DNA of 6,432 nt from Desulfobulbaceae bacterium (GTDB taxonomy: Bacteria > Desulfobacterota > Desulfobulbia > Desulfobulbales > SURF-16): contig JANTFJ010000154.1 of assembly GCA_024763495.1 (NCBI GenBank), positions 1-6,432 on the forward strand. The letters are read 5' to 3'. The translations under genes and the position numbers were made by a program. The notes beneath the pieces are model-generated. The model made no database searches, had not been told where the DNA came from, and saw only the letters and a list, made by a program, of their open reading frames with translations. The stretch's first letter is position 1. Every line of letters begins with the position of its first letter. Shown here piece after piece: positions 1-6,287 of this stretch.

Positions 1-72
1 TTGAAGTCTCATTTTACCATTCAACGTAAACCAGCATTGGGTACAAAACCCTCTGTGTTTTATATTATCTAG
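1..72 (+). CDS. dsrO: C-terminal end of DsrO-like periplasmic iron-sulfur subunit (partial, 5' end outside window)
   Basis: Frame 1 is open from the first base and gives 23 residues before the TAG at 70-72; the 5' part lies outside the window. The tail includes RKPALGTKPSVFYII. A tail of the form 'LGT(K/E)P.V(Y/F)Y' is typical, as I recall, of the C-terminus of the DsrO/Hmc2-type ferredoxin subunits that precede NrfD-family membrane subunits. DsrO is the periplasmic [4Fe-4S] protein of the DsrMKJOP complex and normally lies directly upstream of dsrP, which fits the 11-base gap here. With so few residues the call depends mainly on this tail and on the neighbour. Another ferredoxin-like NrfD partner is possible but less likely. 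Confidence 0.7.
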   Translation: MKSHFTIQRKPALGTKPSVFYII

Positions 73-83
73 GGTGAGGTATC

Positions 84-1265
84 ATGTTAGAAAAAGCGCT
101 TCAAGGAAATGCTAAATATTGGTCATGGGTCGGCTTCCTGCTGACGATGATGGGCATAGGCGGGGCCTGCTATGTCATCCAGTTTAACTATGGTCTTGGC
201 CTCACCGGCATGAGTCGTGATGTTTCCTGGGGACTTTATATCTCCCAGTTTACATTCCTGGTTGGTGTGGCTGCCGCGGCTGTAATGGTAGTCTTGCCCT
301 ATTATATTCATAACTATAAGGAATTCGGCCGGATTACCATTCTTGCCGAATTCCTTGCCATTGCTTCGGTTTCCATGTGTCTGCTCTTTATCATGGCTGA
401 CCTTGGCCAGCCGATCAGGGCCTTAAATGTGGTTCTGCACCCCACCCCTAATTCAATCTTGTTTTATGACATGATTGTCTTGAACGGCTATCTCTTTCTT
501 AATGTAATATGTGGCTGGGTTGCCTTAAACGCTGAGTACAAAGGAACTCATCCACCTAAATGGGTGTATCCTTTTGTTTATCTGTCAATTCCATGGGCTG
601 TTAGTATTCATACCGTAACCGCCTTTTTGTACTGTGGTCTGCCTGGCCGTCATTTCTGGATGACTGCTATTCTTGCTCCTCGTTTTCTTGCATCGGCTTT
701 TGCTGGCGGCCCGGCTTTCTTAATACTTCTGGTTCTTATAGTACGTAAGGTTTCAACCTTTGATGCCGGAGACAAGGCTATTCAGAAACTGGTATCTGTT
801 ATTATCTATGCCGGTCTGGTTAACTTGTTCTTTGTCGGCCTGGAACTTTTTGTAGGCTATTACAGTAATATACCCGGCCATATGCATACTCTCGATTATT
901 TGTTCTTCGGCCTGGCTGATCATGATACTGGACATATTTACAATAACCTTGTTCCCTGGATGCGCGCGTCTACTGCGATGGGGGTTATTGCTCTTGCCAT
1001 GTTCGGCTATAAAAAGACCAGGAATAATGAAGGCACGCTGGCTGTTGCCTGTGTCTTGATTTTTCTATCTCTCTGGATTGATAAAGGACTTGGTCTCGTA
1101 CTTGGCGGTTTTGTGCCGAACCCCCTGGAGTATATTGTTGAATATTATCCATCAATTCCGGAAATATTCATTACTCTTGCCATCTGGTGTACCGGATTTT
1201 TTATTCTTACTGTTCTTTACAAGGTCGGTATCGGGGTTAAAACCGAGTCAGAAAGATTGTCGTAA
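84..1265 (+). CDS. dsrP: DsrP, NrfD-family integral membrane subunit of the DsrMKJOP complex
   Basis: This is a 393-residue polytopic membrane protein of the NrfD/PsrC family. About ten hydrophobic segments are visible, near residues 14-36, 55-76, 85-106, 125-148, 163-183, 202-222, 236-258, 290-308, 317-340 and 358-382. Stretches I recognise from DsrP of sulfate reducers are TGMSRDVSWG (41-50), the LGQP of helix 3 (107-110), HPTPNS (119-124), SIPWAVSIHTVTAFLY (168-183), GLPGRHFW (185-192) and WIDKGLGL..GGFVPNP (331-347). The length matches the usual 385-400. DsrP sits in the cytoplasmic membrane and is thought to exchange electrons with menaquinone for the DsrMKJO subunits, coupling quinol oxidation to sulfite reduction. 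The start is supported by GGTGAGG at 73-79, placed 4 bases before the ATG, and by the close upstream dsrO end. A terminator follows, so this is the last gene of its operon. Other NrfD proteins (HmcC, QrcD, TmcC) are the alternatives, but the motifs favour DsrP. Confidence 0.93.
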   Translation: MLEKALQGNAKYWSWVGFLLTMMGIGGACYVIQFNYGLGLTGMSRDVSWGLYISQFTFLVGVAAAAVMVVLPYYIHNYKEFGRITILAEFLAIASVSMCLLFIMADLGQPIRALNVVLHPTPNSILFYDMIVLNGYLFLNVICGWVALNAEYKGTHPPKWVYPFVYLSIPWAVSIHTVTAFLYCGLPGRHFWMTAILAPRFLASAFAGGPAFLILLVLIVRKVSTFDAGDKAIQKLVSVIIYAGLVNLFFVGLELFVGYYSNIPGHMHTLDYLFFGLADHDTGHIYNNLVPWMRASTAMGVIALAMFGYKKTRNNEGTLAVACVLIFLSLWIDKGLGLVLGGFVPNPLEYIVEYYPSIPEIFITLAIWCTGFFILTVLYKVGIGVKTESERLS

Positions 1266-1289
1266 AAACAGTTATATTAATTTTGTTTT

Positions 1290-1330
1290 AAAAAGCTCAT
1301 TTCTGCCTGACGGCAGTAATGAGCTTTTTT
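1290..1330 (+). terminator. Rho-independent terminator of the dsr operon
   Basis: A long hairpin lies 24 bases after the dsrP stop. The outer stem pairs 1290-1301 (A-run then GCTCATT) with 1318-1329 (AATGAGC then T-run) without mismatch. One T-T mismatch (1302/1317) follows, then an inner stem CTGCC (1303-1307) with GGCAG (1312-1316) closing a TGAC loop. The T-run at 1325-1330 is partly in the stem and provides the U-tract. It separates dsrP from the downstream gene block. The reverse strand carries only a short T-run, so termination in that direction would be weaker. Confidence 0.92.
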
Positions 1331-1385
1331 ATTTAATGGCTTTCCATCTTCCTATAGAGTAAAAATATTTTGTAACTACTTACTG

Positions 1386-1401
1386 GGTGAGCGCTTACTA
1401 A
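1386..1401 (-). repeat. Imperfect inverted repeat, left copy
   Basis: GGTGAGCGCTTACTAA, read on the minus strand, is TTAGTAAGCGCTCACC. It matches TTGGTAAGCGTTCACC at 6292-6307 in 14 of 16 positions, and the match continues as AG after a one-base gap. The core GTGAGCGCTTAC is nearly palindromic. The two copies bracket the whole four-gene block in opposite orientation. A partial direct copy, GCGCTTAC, recurs at 1446-1453. The role is unknown; the ends of a dispersed repeat, a regulator site or coincidence are all possible. Confidence 0.5.
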
Positions 1402-1418
1402 TCACGAATTGTTTTGTA

Positions 1419-1447
1419 GCAGCGCTCAAAGGGCATTTGAAGTCTGC
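1419..1447 (+). other. Weak hairpin in the leader of the cysM-cysS fusion
   Basis: GCAG (1419-1422) can pair with CTGC (1444-1447), and TCAAA (1426-1430) with TTTGA (1436-1440) around a GGGCA loop, with a 3x3 internal loop between the two stems. It lies about 40 bases before the start codon. There is no U-run after it, so it is not a terminator. The region 1331-1486 shows no convincing sigma-70 promoter to me, and no T-box consensus. Pairing this short can arise by chance. Confidence 0.2.
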
Positions 1448-1473
1448 GCTTACAGATGAGCTGATTAATGGTT

Positions 1474-1477
1474 GGAG
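1474..1477 (+). promoter_or_regulatory. Ribosome binding site that fixes the start of the cysM-cysS fusion
   Basis: GGAG lies 9 bases before the ATG at 1487, a normal Shine-Dalgarno spacing. The longer frame would start at a TTG at 1472, which overlaps this GGAG and would leave no ribosome binding site. The next ATG, at 1493, is 15 bases from GGAG, which is rather far. The ATG at 1487 is therefore preferred. Confidence 0.7.
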
Positions 1478-1486
1478 TCCGATTTT

Positions 1487-3808
1487 ATGGCGATGAAAAA
1501 TATTCTTGATCTGATTGGCAATACTCCACTGGTGCCGATTGTACGTTTAAAGCCTGCTAAGGATGTGCAGATATTTGCCAAGCTTGAATCGGCAAATCCC
1601 GGCGGCTCGATCAAGGACAGGATTGCCTTAAGCATGATAGAGGCGGGTGAAGAGAGTGGACAGCTTACTCCTGATAAAATTGTCCTGGAGGCTACCAGCG
1701 GCAATACCGGTATCGGGCTTGCCATGGTCTGCGCTGTGAAAGGGTATCGCTGCCAGCTTGTCATGCCCGATAATGCCAGTATTGAACGACGAAAAATTAT
1801 GGAAGCCTTCGGGGCCGAGATTGTCCTGACTCCTGGGAAAAAGGCTACTGACGGCGCTATTGAACAAGCTTATGGCATGGCACGTGAGCATCCTGATTTA
1901 TACTTTCTTACCGATCAATATAACAACGAGGCCAACTGGAAATCTCATTCTAACGCTACCGGCCCGGAAATATGGGAACAGTCCTCCGGCCAGGTAACCG
2001 ATGTTGTTGCCACCCTGGGGACTACCGGCACGGTTATGGGATTGTGTCATTATTTTGCTGAATATCATCCTGAGGTGAGAGTAACTGCGGTTGAGCCTTT
2101 TCTCGGTCATAAAATTCAGGGACTCAAAAATATGAAGGAGTCCTATAAACCTGGAATTTTTAATAAAAAGTTGCCCTACCAGATCATTAATATTCCTGAT
2201 GATGAGGCCTTCGGTCATGCCCGGCTCCTGGCTCGTAAAGAGGGCATTTTTGTGGGTATGAGTTCCGGGGCCGCTCTCTGCGGTGCTCTGGCGCGGGCCG
2301 AACAGCTTGATAATGGCATTATCGTTGTAATATTTCCTGATAATGGTGATAAGTATCTCAGTACACCGCTTTTTACAAGACCAAAGCCGGAAGTGGTGAA
2401 GAGGGCCCAATTACGTTTTTTTAACTCTATGAAACGCAAGAAAGTCACATTTGAACCCCTTAATGGTAACAAGGTGACTTTTTACGCCTGCGGGCCAACC
2501 GCTTATGAGATTGCCGATCTCGGCCATTGCCGCCGTTTTATTGTTGCTGACCTGATTCACCGGATATTATTAAGTAAGGGCTTCCAGGTAGACTACTGCA
2601 TGAATTTTACTGATCTCGATGATAACACTATCGCGGGAGCAGCTGCCGAGAAATTGAGTCTGGCCGATTTTACTTCGAAATATATTGATGAATTCATGAA
2701 GGATATTGACGCATTGGGTGTAAAACGGGCCACCAGGTATCCCAGGGCCTCGGAACATGTTCCCGAGATGATAGAGCTTGCCCATCAATTGATTCATAAG
2801 GGCTTTGCCTACGAGAAATTGGGTTCTATATATTTTGATATCTCAAAATTTAATAATTACGGTAAGCTTTCCCGCATCGACCTTGAGAAGGTCTTGATCG
2901 GCAAGACTGTTGATCTGGATGACTATGAAAAGCATAACCCCCTCGATTTTACCCTGCTTAAACGATCAACCCTGGCAGAGTTGAAGAGCGGGATCTTTTA
3001 TGAAACTGATTTCGGCAATATGCGTCCGGGCTGGCATATTGAATGCGCGGCCATGTCGCTTCATTATTTTGGCGAAACCATGGACATTCATACCAGTGGC
3101 CGTGATCTTATTTTTCCTCACCACGAGAATGAGAATGCTATTGCCGAGGCCATGACCGGTAAGGCCCTGGCCAATTTCTGGCTTCACAGCGAGTTTTTAT
3201 TGCTGGATGGTAAGAAAATGAGCCGTGAGAATAATAACATTATTACCTTACGGGATGTTATGGCCAAGGGTTTTGCCGCCCGTGATGTTCGGCTTTTTCT
3301 GATGCGTAATCATTACCGGAAACCGATTAATTTTACCTATAAACGCTTGAAAGCAGCCCAGATGAGCCTGCGGCGCCTTGATGAGTTTATCCGGAAGTTG
3401 ATCTGCCTGCCCCCTGGCCTGCCTCATCCCCAGGTTGCCGCTTATCTAACTTATATGGAGGAAGAATTTTTTGCGGCCATGGACGATGATATGAATATGT
3501 CCAAGGGAATCGGGGTTATTTTTGATTTCATTAAGAAGACTAATCCAATTGTTGACGAGGGCAGGATTGATCGGGATCAGAAGAAATACCTGCTTGAAAG
3601 TTTTGCCAAAATGGATGATATTTTAAATATTTTCAAATTGCAGGAATGTCCCCTGGCCCCGGAGATTGACAAATTAATCAAGGAAAGAGAGATCGCTCGA
3701 CAGCAAAAAGACTGGCAGCGGGCTGATAATGTCAGGGAGGAGCTGGCCCGTAAAGGGATTACCATAACTGATTCGGCTAAAGGGCCTATCTGGAAAGAAA
3801 AAGAGTAA
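1487..3808 (+). CDS. Fusion of CysM-type cysteine synthase with cysteinyl-tRNA synthetase
   Basis: The 773-residue protein has two complete enzymes in one frame. Residues 3 to about 300 are a PLP-dependent cysteine synthase: NPGGSIKDR with the PLP lysine K43, SGNTG (71-75), MPDNASIERR (93-102), phosphate-binding GTTGT (178-182), PGIFN (222-226), GMSSG with S260, and PDNGDKYLSTPLF (284-296). The GTTGT and MPDN.S.ERR forms resemble CysM more than CysK, so sulfide, thiosulfate or another sulfur donor is possible. From about 309 (LRFFNSMKRK) to the end is a full-length cysteinyl-tRNA synthetase. Its zinc ligands C335, C520, H545 and E549 are kept, as is PGWHIEC (514-520), and its C-terminal region ends in DSAKGPIW. 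It is divergent: HIGH reads DLGH (344-347), HGGG reads HTSG, and KMSKS reads KMSRE (577-581). No clear linker separates the halves. Likely role in the cytoplasm: make cysteine from an O-activated serine and charge tRNA-Cys. Each half is recognised with confidence; activity of the synthetase half is inferred. Confidence 0.93.
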   Translation: MAMKNILDLIGNTPLVPIVRLKPAKDVQIFAKLESANPGGSIKDRIALSMIEAGEESGQLTPDKIVLEATSGNTGIGLAMVCAVKGYRCQLVMPDNASIERRKIMEAFGAEIVLTPGKKATDGAIEQAYGMAREHPDLYFLTDQYNNEANWKSHSNATGPEIWEQSSGQVTDVVATLGTTGTVMGLCHYFAEYHPEVRVTAVEPFLGHKIQGLKNMKESYKPGIFNKKLPYQIINIPDDEAFGHARLLARKEGIFVGMSSGAALCGALARAEQLDNGIIVVIFPDNGDKYLSTPLFTRPKPEVVKRAQLRFFNSMKRKKVTFEPLNGNKVTFYACGPTAYEIADLGHCRRFIVADLIHRILLSKGFQVDYCMNFTDLDDNTIAGAAAEKLSLADFTSKYIDEFMKDIDALGVKRATRYPRASEHVPEMIELAHQLIHKGFAYEKLGSIYFDISKFNNYGKLSRIDLEKVLIGKTVDLDDYEKHNPLDFTLLKRSTLAELKSGIFYETDFGNMRPGWHIECAAMSLHYFGETMDIHTSGRDLIFPHHENENAIAEAMTGKALANFWLHSEFLLLDGKKMSRENNNIITLRDVMAKGFAARDVRLFLMRNHYRKPINFTYKRLKAAQMSLRRLDEFIRKLICLPPGLPHPQVAAYLTYMEEEFFAAMDDDMNMSKGIGVIFDFIKKTNPIVDEGRIDRDQKKYLLESFAKMDDILNIFKLQECPLAPEIDKLIKEREIARQQKDWQRADNVREELARKGITITDSAKGPIWKEKE

Positions 3809-3813
3809 GTAAA

Positions 3814-4398
3814 ATGTTATCTGAATCGCAATTAAAGGAAGAAGAACTGGATATTTTATTTGGGGTCATTAACCGTTTTGTCGGTTATTTTTCCTTGAAG
3901 GCTCAGGGTAAATCTACTAATGATACATCTAAAGAGTATCCATTCGTGGCCATGGATACCCGCCAGGTATACGATCAGCTCGATTTTGTTCAGAATTATC
4001 TACAGATAAGCTATGATGGCCCTCGGCCCTCCCTGGTTGATGTGGGCTGCGGAATCGGTAATGTCCTGATTTTTGCCGAACAGTTTCTTTTTGATGTCTA
4101 CGGTATTGAAAAAGACGAATACACGGTGCGCATTGCTGAAGATTTGATCGGAAAAGACAGGATTGAGCAGGCGGATATTACTGTCTACCCTGATTACACT
4201 CGTTTTGACGTAATTTATTATTTTTGTCCCCTGCCCAACCATGAACCCCAGAAAGAACTTGAGCTTTTTATTGAAAATGAAATGAGACCGGGCGCAATTC
4301 TTATTGCTAATCGTAAAAAGAGTATGGCCATTGAAGCTGATCCCCGCTTTAAGCGTTTATCGGAAACTCTGCCGGTCTGGCAGAAGAAAATTACCTGA
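3814..4398 (+). CDS. Class I SAM-dependent methyltransferase, substrate unknown
   Basis: The 194-residue protein has no signal peptide or membrane segment. The Rossmann-type SAM-binding core begins at LVDVGCGIG (74-82, motif I). The acidic residue after strand 2 is in VYGIEKDE (E99, which would bind the ribose hydroxyls). An acidic position D121 follows, then RFDVIYYFCPLP (130-141, motif IV region) and RPGAILIANR (158-167, strand 5). The first 70 residues, mostly helical, could form a lid or substrate site. The sequence after motif IV (CPLPNHEP) is not the NPPY/DPPY of N6-adenine or N5-glutamine enzymes, so those substrates are not supported. The gene starts 5 bases after the fusion's stop, with AAGAG at 3801-3805 as a weak ribosome site, so translation is probably coupled. 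Context suggests nothing firm: the neighbours are cysteine/tRNA and sugar-nucleotide enzymes. Family assignment is firm; function is unknown. Confidence 0.8.
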   Translation: MLSESQLKEEELDILFGVINRFVGYFSLKAQGKSTNDTSKEYPFVAMDTRQVYDQLDFVQNYLQISYDGPRPSLVDVGCGIGNVLIFAEQFLFDVYGIEKDEYTVRIAEDLIGKDRIEQADITVYPDYTRFDVIYYFCPLPNHEPQKELELFIENEMRPGAILIANRKKSMAIEADPRFKRLSETLPVWQKKIT

Positions 4399-4427
4399 AA
4401 AACAATGCTGTCCGGTTACATTTTCTT

Positions 4428-5276
4428 ATGAAAGCCATGATTCTTGCCGCCGGTTTTGGTACCCGGCTCAATCCTTATTCTCTGCTCCGTCCCAAGCCGT
4501 TGTTCCCAGTCCTGGATGAACCTCTTCTTTGTCGTACTGTCAGGCAGTTGCAGGATCATGGATTTTCGGAAATAATTATTAATGCCCATCACCTGCGACA
4601 GCAGTTTGTTAAACTTTTCCAGGGTAAAAAAAAAATCAGGCTTCAGTTGGAGGATCAAATTCTCGGTACCGGCGGCGGCCTGCGTCTTGCTTTTGAATCT
4701 TTTGGCAAGGATCCCGTGCTGGTGGTTAATGGTGATATCTGTCATAATATAGATCTGGCTGCGGTCTATGCCGGTCATTTGAATTCCGGTGCTGACGCAA
4801 CTCTTGTTCTGCATGATTATCCGCGATTCAACAAGGTATCGGTGCTGAAAGACAGGATTTGCTCGTTTGGTAAAATCCCCGGAGCCCGGCAACTGGCCTT
4901 TACCGGTATTCATGTCCTTGATCCGGCCCTGCTGGCTGTAATTCCGCCAAATGTTTTTTATAATATTATTGACTGCTTGCGCTACTGGATTGCTCAAGGA
5001 GCGTTTATCAGGAGCCGGCTTATTGACAACTGGTGGACTGATATGGGTTCCCCGGCTGATTACCTGGCCCTGCATGAAACACTCCTGTGCCGGCTGGGAA
5101 AACCATTTTACCTGGGGAGTAATGTAGAGTTGGGGGTTGATACTGAATTTCATGACTGGGTTTGTGTTGGCTCCGGGGCTAAGATCGGCAATGGCGCTCA
5201 ATTATCCAGGGTGGTGGTCTGGGATGGTGCGGAAGTCGAGGCTGATGCCGAATTTGCCGATACAATAGTGACTTAA
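4428..5276 (+). CDS. MurU-like sugar-1-phosphate nucleotidyltransferase with hexapeptide-like tail
   Basis: This 282-residue protein transfers NMP from an NTP to a sugar 1-phosphate. The N-terminal signature is MKAMILAAGFGTRL with GFGTR at 9-13 and RPKP at 21-24 (K23). LGTGGGL (79-85) is the base/sugar-binding loop, VVNGD (99-103) holds the metal-binding D103, FTGIHVLDP (158-166) is the sugar-binding strand, and WTDMGSPADY (203-212) holds the second metal aspartate D205. These blocks resemble Pseudomonas MurU (MurNAc-1-phosphate uridylyltransferase), and an AmgK-like kinase follows directly. MurU is about 220 residues. This protein adds residues 228-282 with imperfect hexapeptide spacing (VGSGAKIGNGAQLS), as in GlmU or GDP-mannose pyrophosphorylases, so UDP-MurNAc/GlcNAc or another NDP-sugar is possible. 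The ATG is 29 bases after the previous stop; no good Shine-Dalgarno is visible. An A10 run crosses codons 67-70. Confidence 0.85.
   Translation: MKAMILAAGFGTRLNPYSLLRPKPLFPVLDEPLLCRTVRQLQDHGFSEIIINAHHLRQQFVKLFQGKKKIRLQLEDQILGTGGGLRLAFESFGKDPVLVVNGDICHNIDLAAVYAGHLNSGADATLVLHDYPRFNKVSVLKDRICSFGKIPGARQLAFTGIHVLDPALLAVIPPNVFYNIIDCLRYWIAQGAFIRSRLIDNWWTDMGSPADYLALHETLLCRLGKPFYLGSNVELGVDTEFHDWVCVGSGAKIGNGAQLSRVVVWDGAEVEADAEFADTIVT
4626..4635 (+). repeat. A10 homopolymer tract inside the nucleotidyltransferase gene
   Basis: Ten consecutive A bases encode K67-K69 and the first base of I70. The frame as given is intact, because conserved motifs lie on both sides in the same frame. A gain of one A would lead to a stop at about 24 codons; a loss would also truncate the protein. 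Such runs can slip during replication, transcription or sequencing. Confidence 0.85.
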
Positions 5277-6287
5277 ATGGAGAACTCACGTCAAATTCAG
5301 CAGTTGCTGGCGGCAAATAACCTTTTGCCCCTTGAGTCATGGCAGATCAGTAAACTGGCTGGTGATGGCTCTGACCGGATCTTTTACCGCTTGACCAGCC
5401 GGCAGGCAGACCCCCTGATCCTTGTTTTTCCGGACAATGCCGGCCCGGAAGGCCGTAAGGAAGCCAGGGCCGCATTTCTGCTGGGCTGTCATTTTCGGAA
5501 TAAGGGTATTTCCGTGCCTGACATCCTTGGTTTTGCTGAAGAAAGCGGGGGGATAATTTTTGCTGATCTTGGCGATGTCCATCTTCAGGCCCAGGCCACC
5601 AGTGAACCGGAGAATCTCCTTGCCTGCTACCGGAAAACTATTGACTGCCTTATTGATTTCCAGTTTAAAGGGCGGGATGATTTTCCTCTTTCAGCCTGCT
5701 GGGATACCCCCAGCTATGACCGGCAGCTTATGCTGGAACGGGAATCAGGTTATTTCCTCCGGGAATTCTGCCATGGCCTGCTTGACCCTGATGATTACCC
5801 TGTTCTCGATCATGAATTTCGCAAACTTGCCGATCGGGCCGCCGACCAGTCAGCTGATTTTATTTTACACCGGGATTTTCAGTCAAGAAATGTTATGATG
5901 ACCGGGGGGCGGCCCGTAATAATTGATTACCAGGGAGCCCGGCTCGGGCCCCTGGGATATGACCTTGCCTCTTTGCTGCTTGATCCCTATGTTGGCCTGA
6001 ATTCAGGCCAGCGCCAGGGGTTACGCGAATATTATATGACTGTAATCAGTAAGTTTATCAAGGTAAACCGTAATGATTTTTTGATTGGATATTATTATCT
6101 GGCCCTGCAGCGGAATTTGCAGATTCTTGGGGCCTTTGCCTTTTTAAGCCGGAAAAAAGGTAAAATATTTTTTAAGCAATACCTTAACCCGGCAGTGGTT
6201 TCTTTATTTAATCTGCTCCAGCAACAGGCTGGCCGCGATTTCCCCAGGCTGCGGAAGCTGGTTGAGCAGGTTGCGAATATTCATTGA
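5277..6287 (+). CDS. AmgK-like anomeric amino-sugar kinase (APH-type phosphotransferase)
   Basis: The 336-residue cytoplasmic kinase has an aminoglycoside-phosphotransferase fold. The nucleotide-binding loop region is AGDGSDRIFYRL (28-39). IIFADLGDVHL (93-103) corresponds to the LLLEDLG hinge of AmgK. The catalytic loop is LHRDFQSRN (197-205) with D200 and N205, and the metal-binding aspartate D217 is in IIDYQGARLGPLGYDL. The C-terminal ALQRNLQILGAFA (276-288), followed by a KKGK..FF..YL block, matches the AmgK pattern QR.LK.LG.FA. AmgK phosphorylates MurNAc and GlcNAc at the anomeric carbon, making the 1-phosphate used by MurU in cell-wall recycling. The ATG follows the TAA of the nucleotidyltransferase without a gap, so the two are probably translationally coupled and work in sequence. 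The exact sugar is not decided by the sequence. True aminoglycoside resistance is unlikely given the pairing and these family-specific blocks. No clear terminator follows. Confidence 0.85.
   Translation: MENSRQIQQLLAANNLLPLESWQISKLAGDGSDRIFYRLTSRQADPLILVFPDNAGPEGRKEARAAFLLGCHFRNKGISVPDILGFAEESGGIIFADLGDVHLQAQATSEPENLLACYRKTIDCLIDFQFKGRDDFPLSACWDTPSYDRQLMLERESGYFLREFCHGLLDPDDYPVLDHEFRKLADRAADQSADFILHRDFQSRNVMMTGGRPVIIDYQGARLGPLGYDLASLLLDPYVGLNSGQRQGLREYYMTVISKFIKVNRNDFLIGYYYLALQRNLQILGAFAFLSRKKGKIFFKQYLNPAVVSLFNLLQQQAGRDFPRLRKLVEQVANIH

Noticed and set aside
1078..1362. Plus-strand open frame overlapping the end of dsrP and the terminator
   Set aside because: It overlaps dsrP out of frame and reads through the terminator hairpin; its hydrophobic content reflects the membrane-protein codons of dsrP.
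1..1445. Direct repeat TTGAAGTCT at 1-9 and 1437-1445
   Set aside because: Only nine bases match, one copy is coding, and the flanks do not match; likely chance.
1331..1486. Possible T-box riboswitch ahead of the tRNA synthetase gene
   Set aside because: No T-box antiterminator consensus and no terminator hairpin with U-run was seen between 1331 and the start codon; only a weak hairpin is present.
1472..1486. TTG start for the fusion gene five codons upstream
   Set aside because: The TTG overlaps the GGAG that serves as ribosome site for the ATG at 1487 and has no ribosome site of its own.
1898..2410. Minus-strand open frame of 170 codons opposite the cysteine synthase half
   Set aside because: It lies entirely within a well-supported gene, with no motif and no upstream ribosome site recognised.
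4416..5201. Long minus-strand open frame (261 codons) opposite the nucleotidyltransferase gene
   Set aside because: The plus-strand frame has all catalytic motifs of a known family; the antisense translation shows no recognisable domain and is explained as a mirror frame.
5277..6287. Aminoglycoside resistance gene
   Set aside because: The fold is shared with aminoglycoside kinases, but the DLG hinge, GP.(T/G)YD and QR.L..LG.FA blocks and the adjacent MurU-like gene fit an AmgK-type sugar kinase better.
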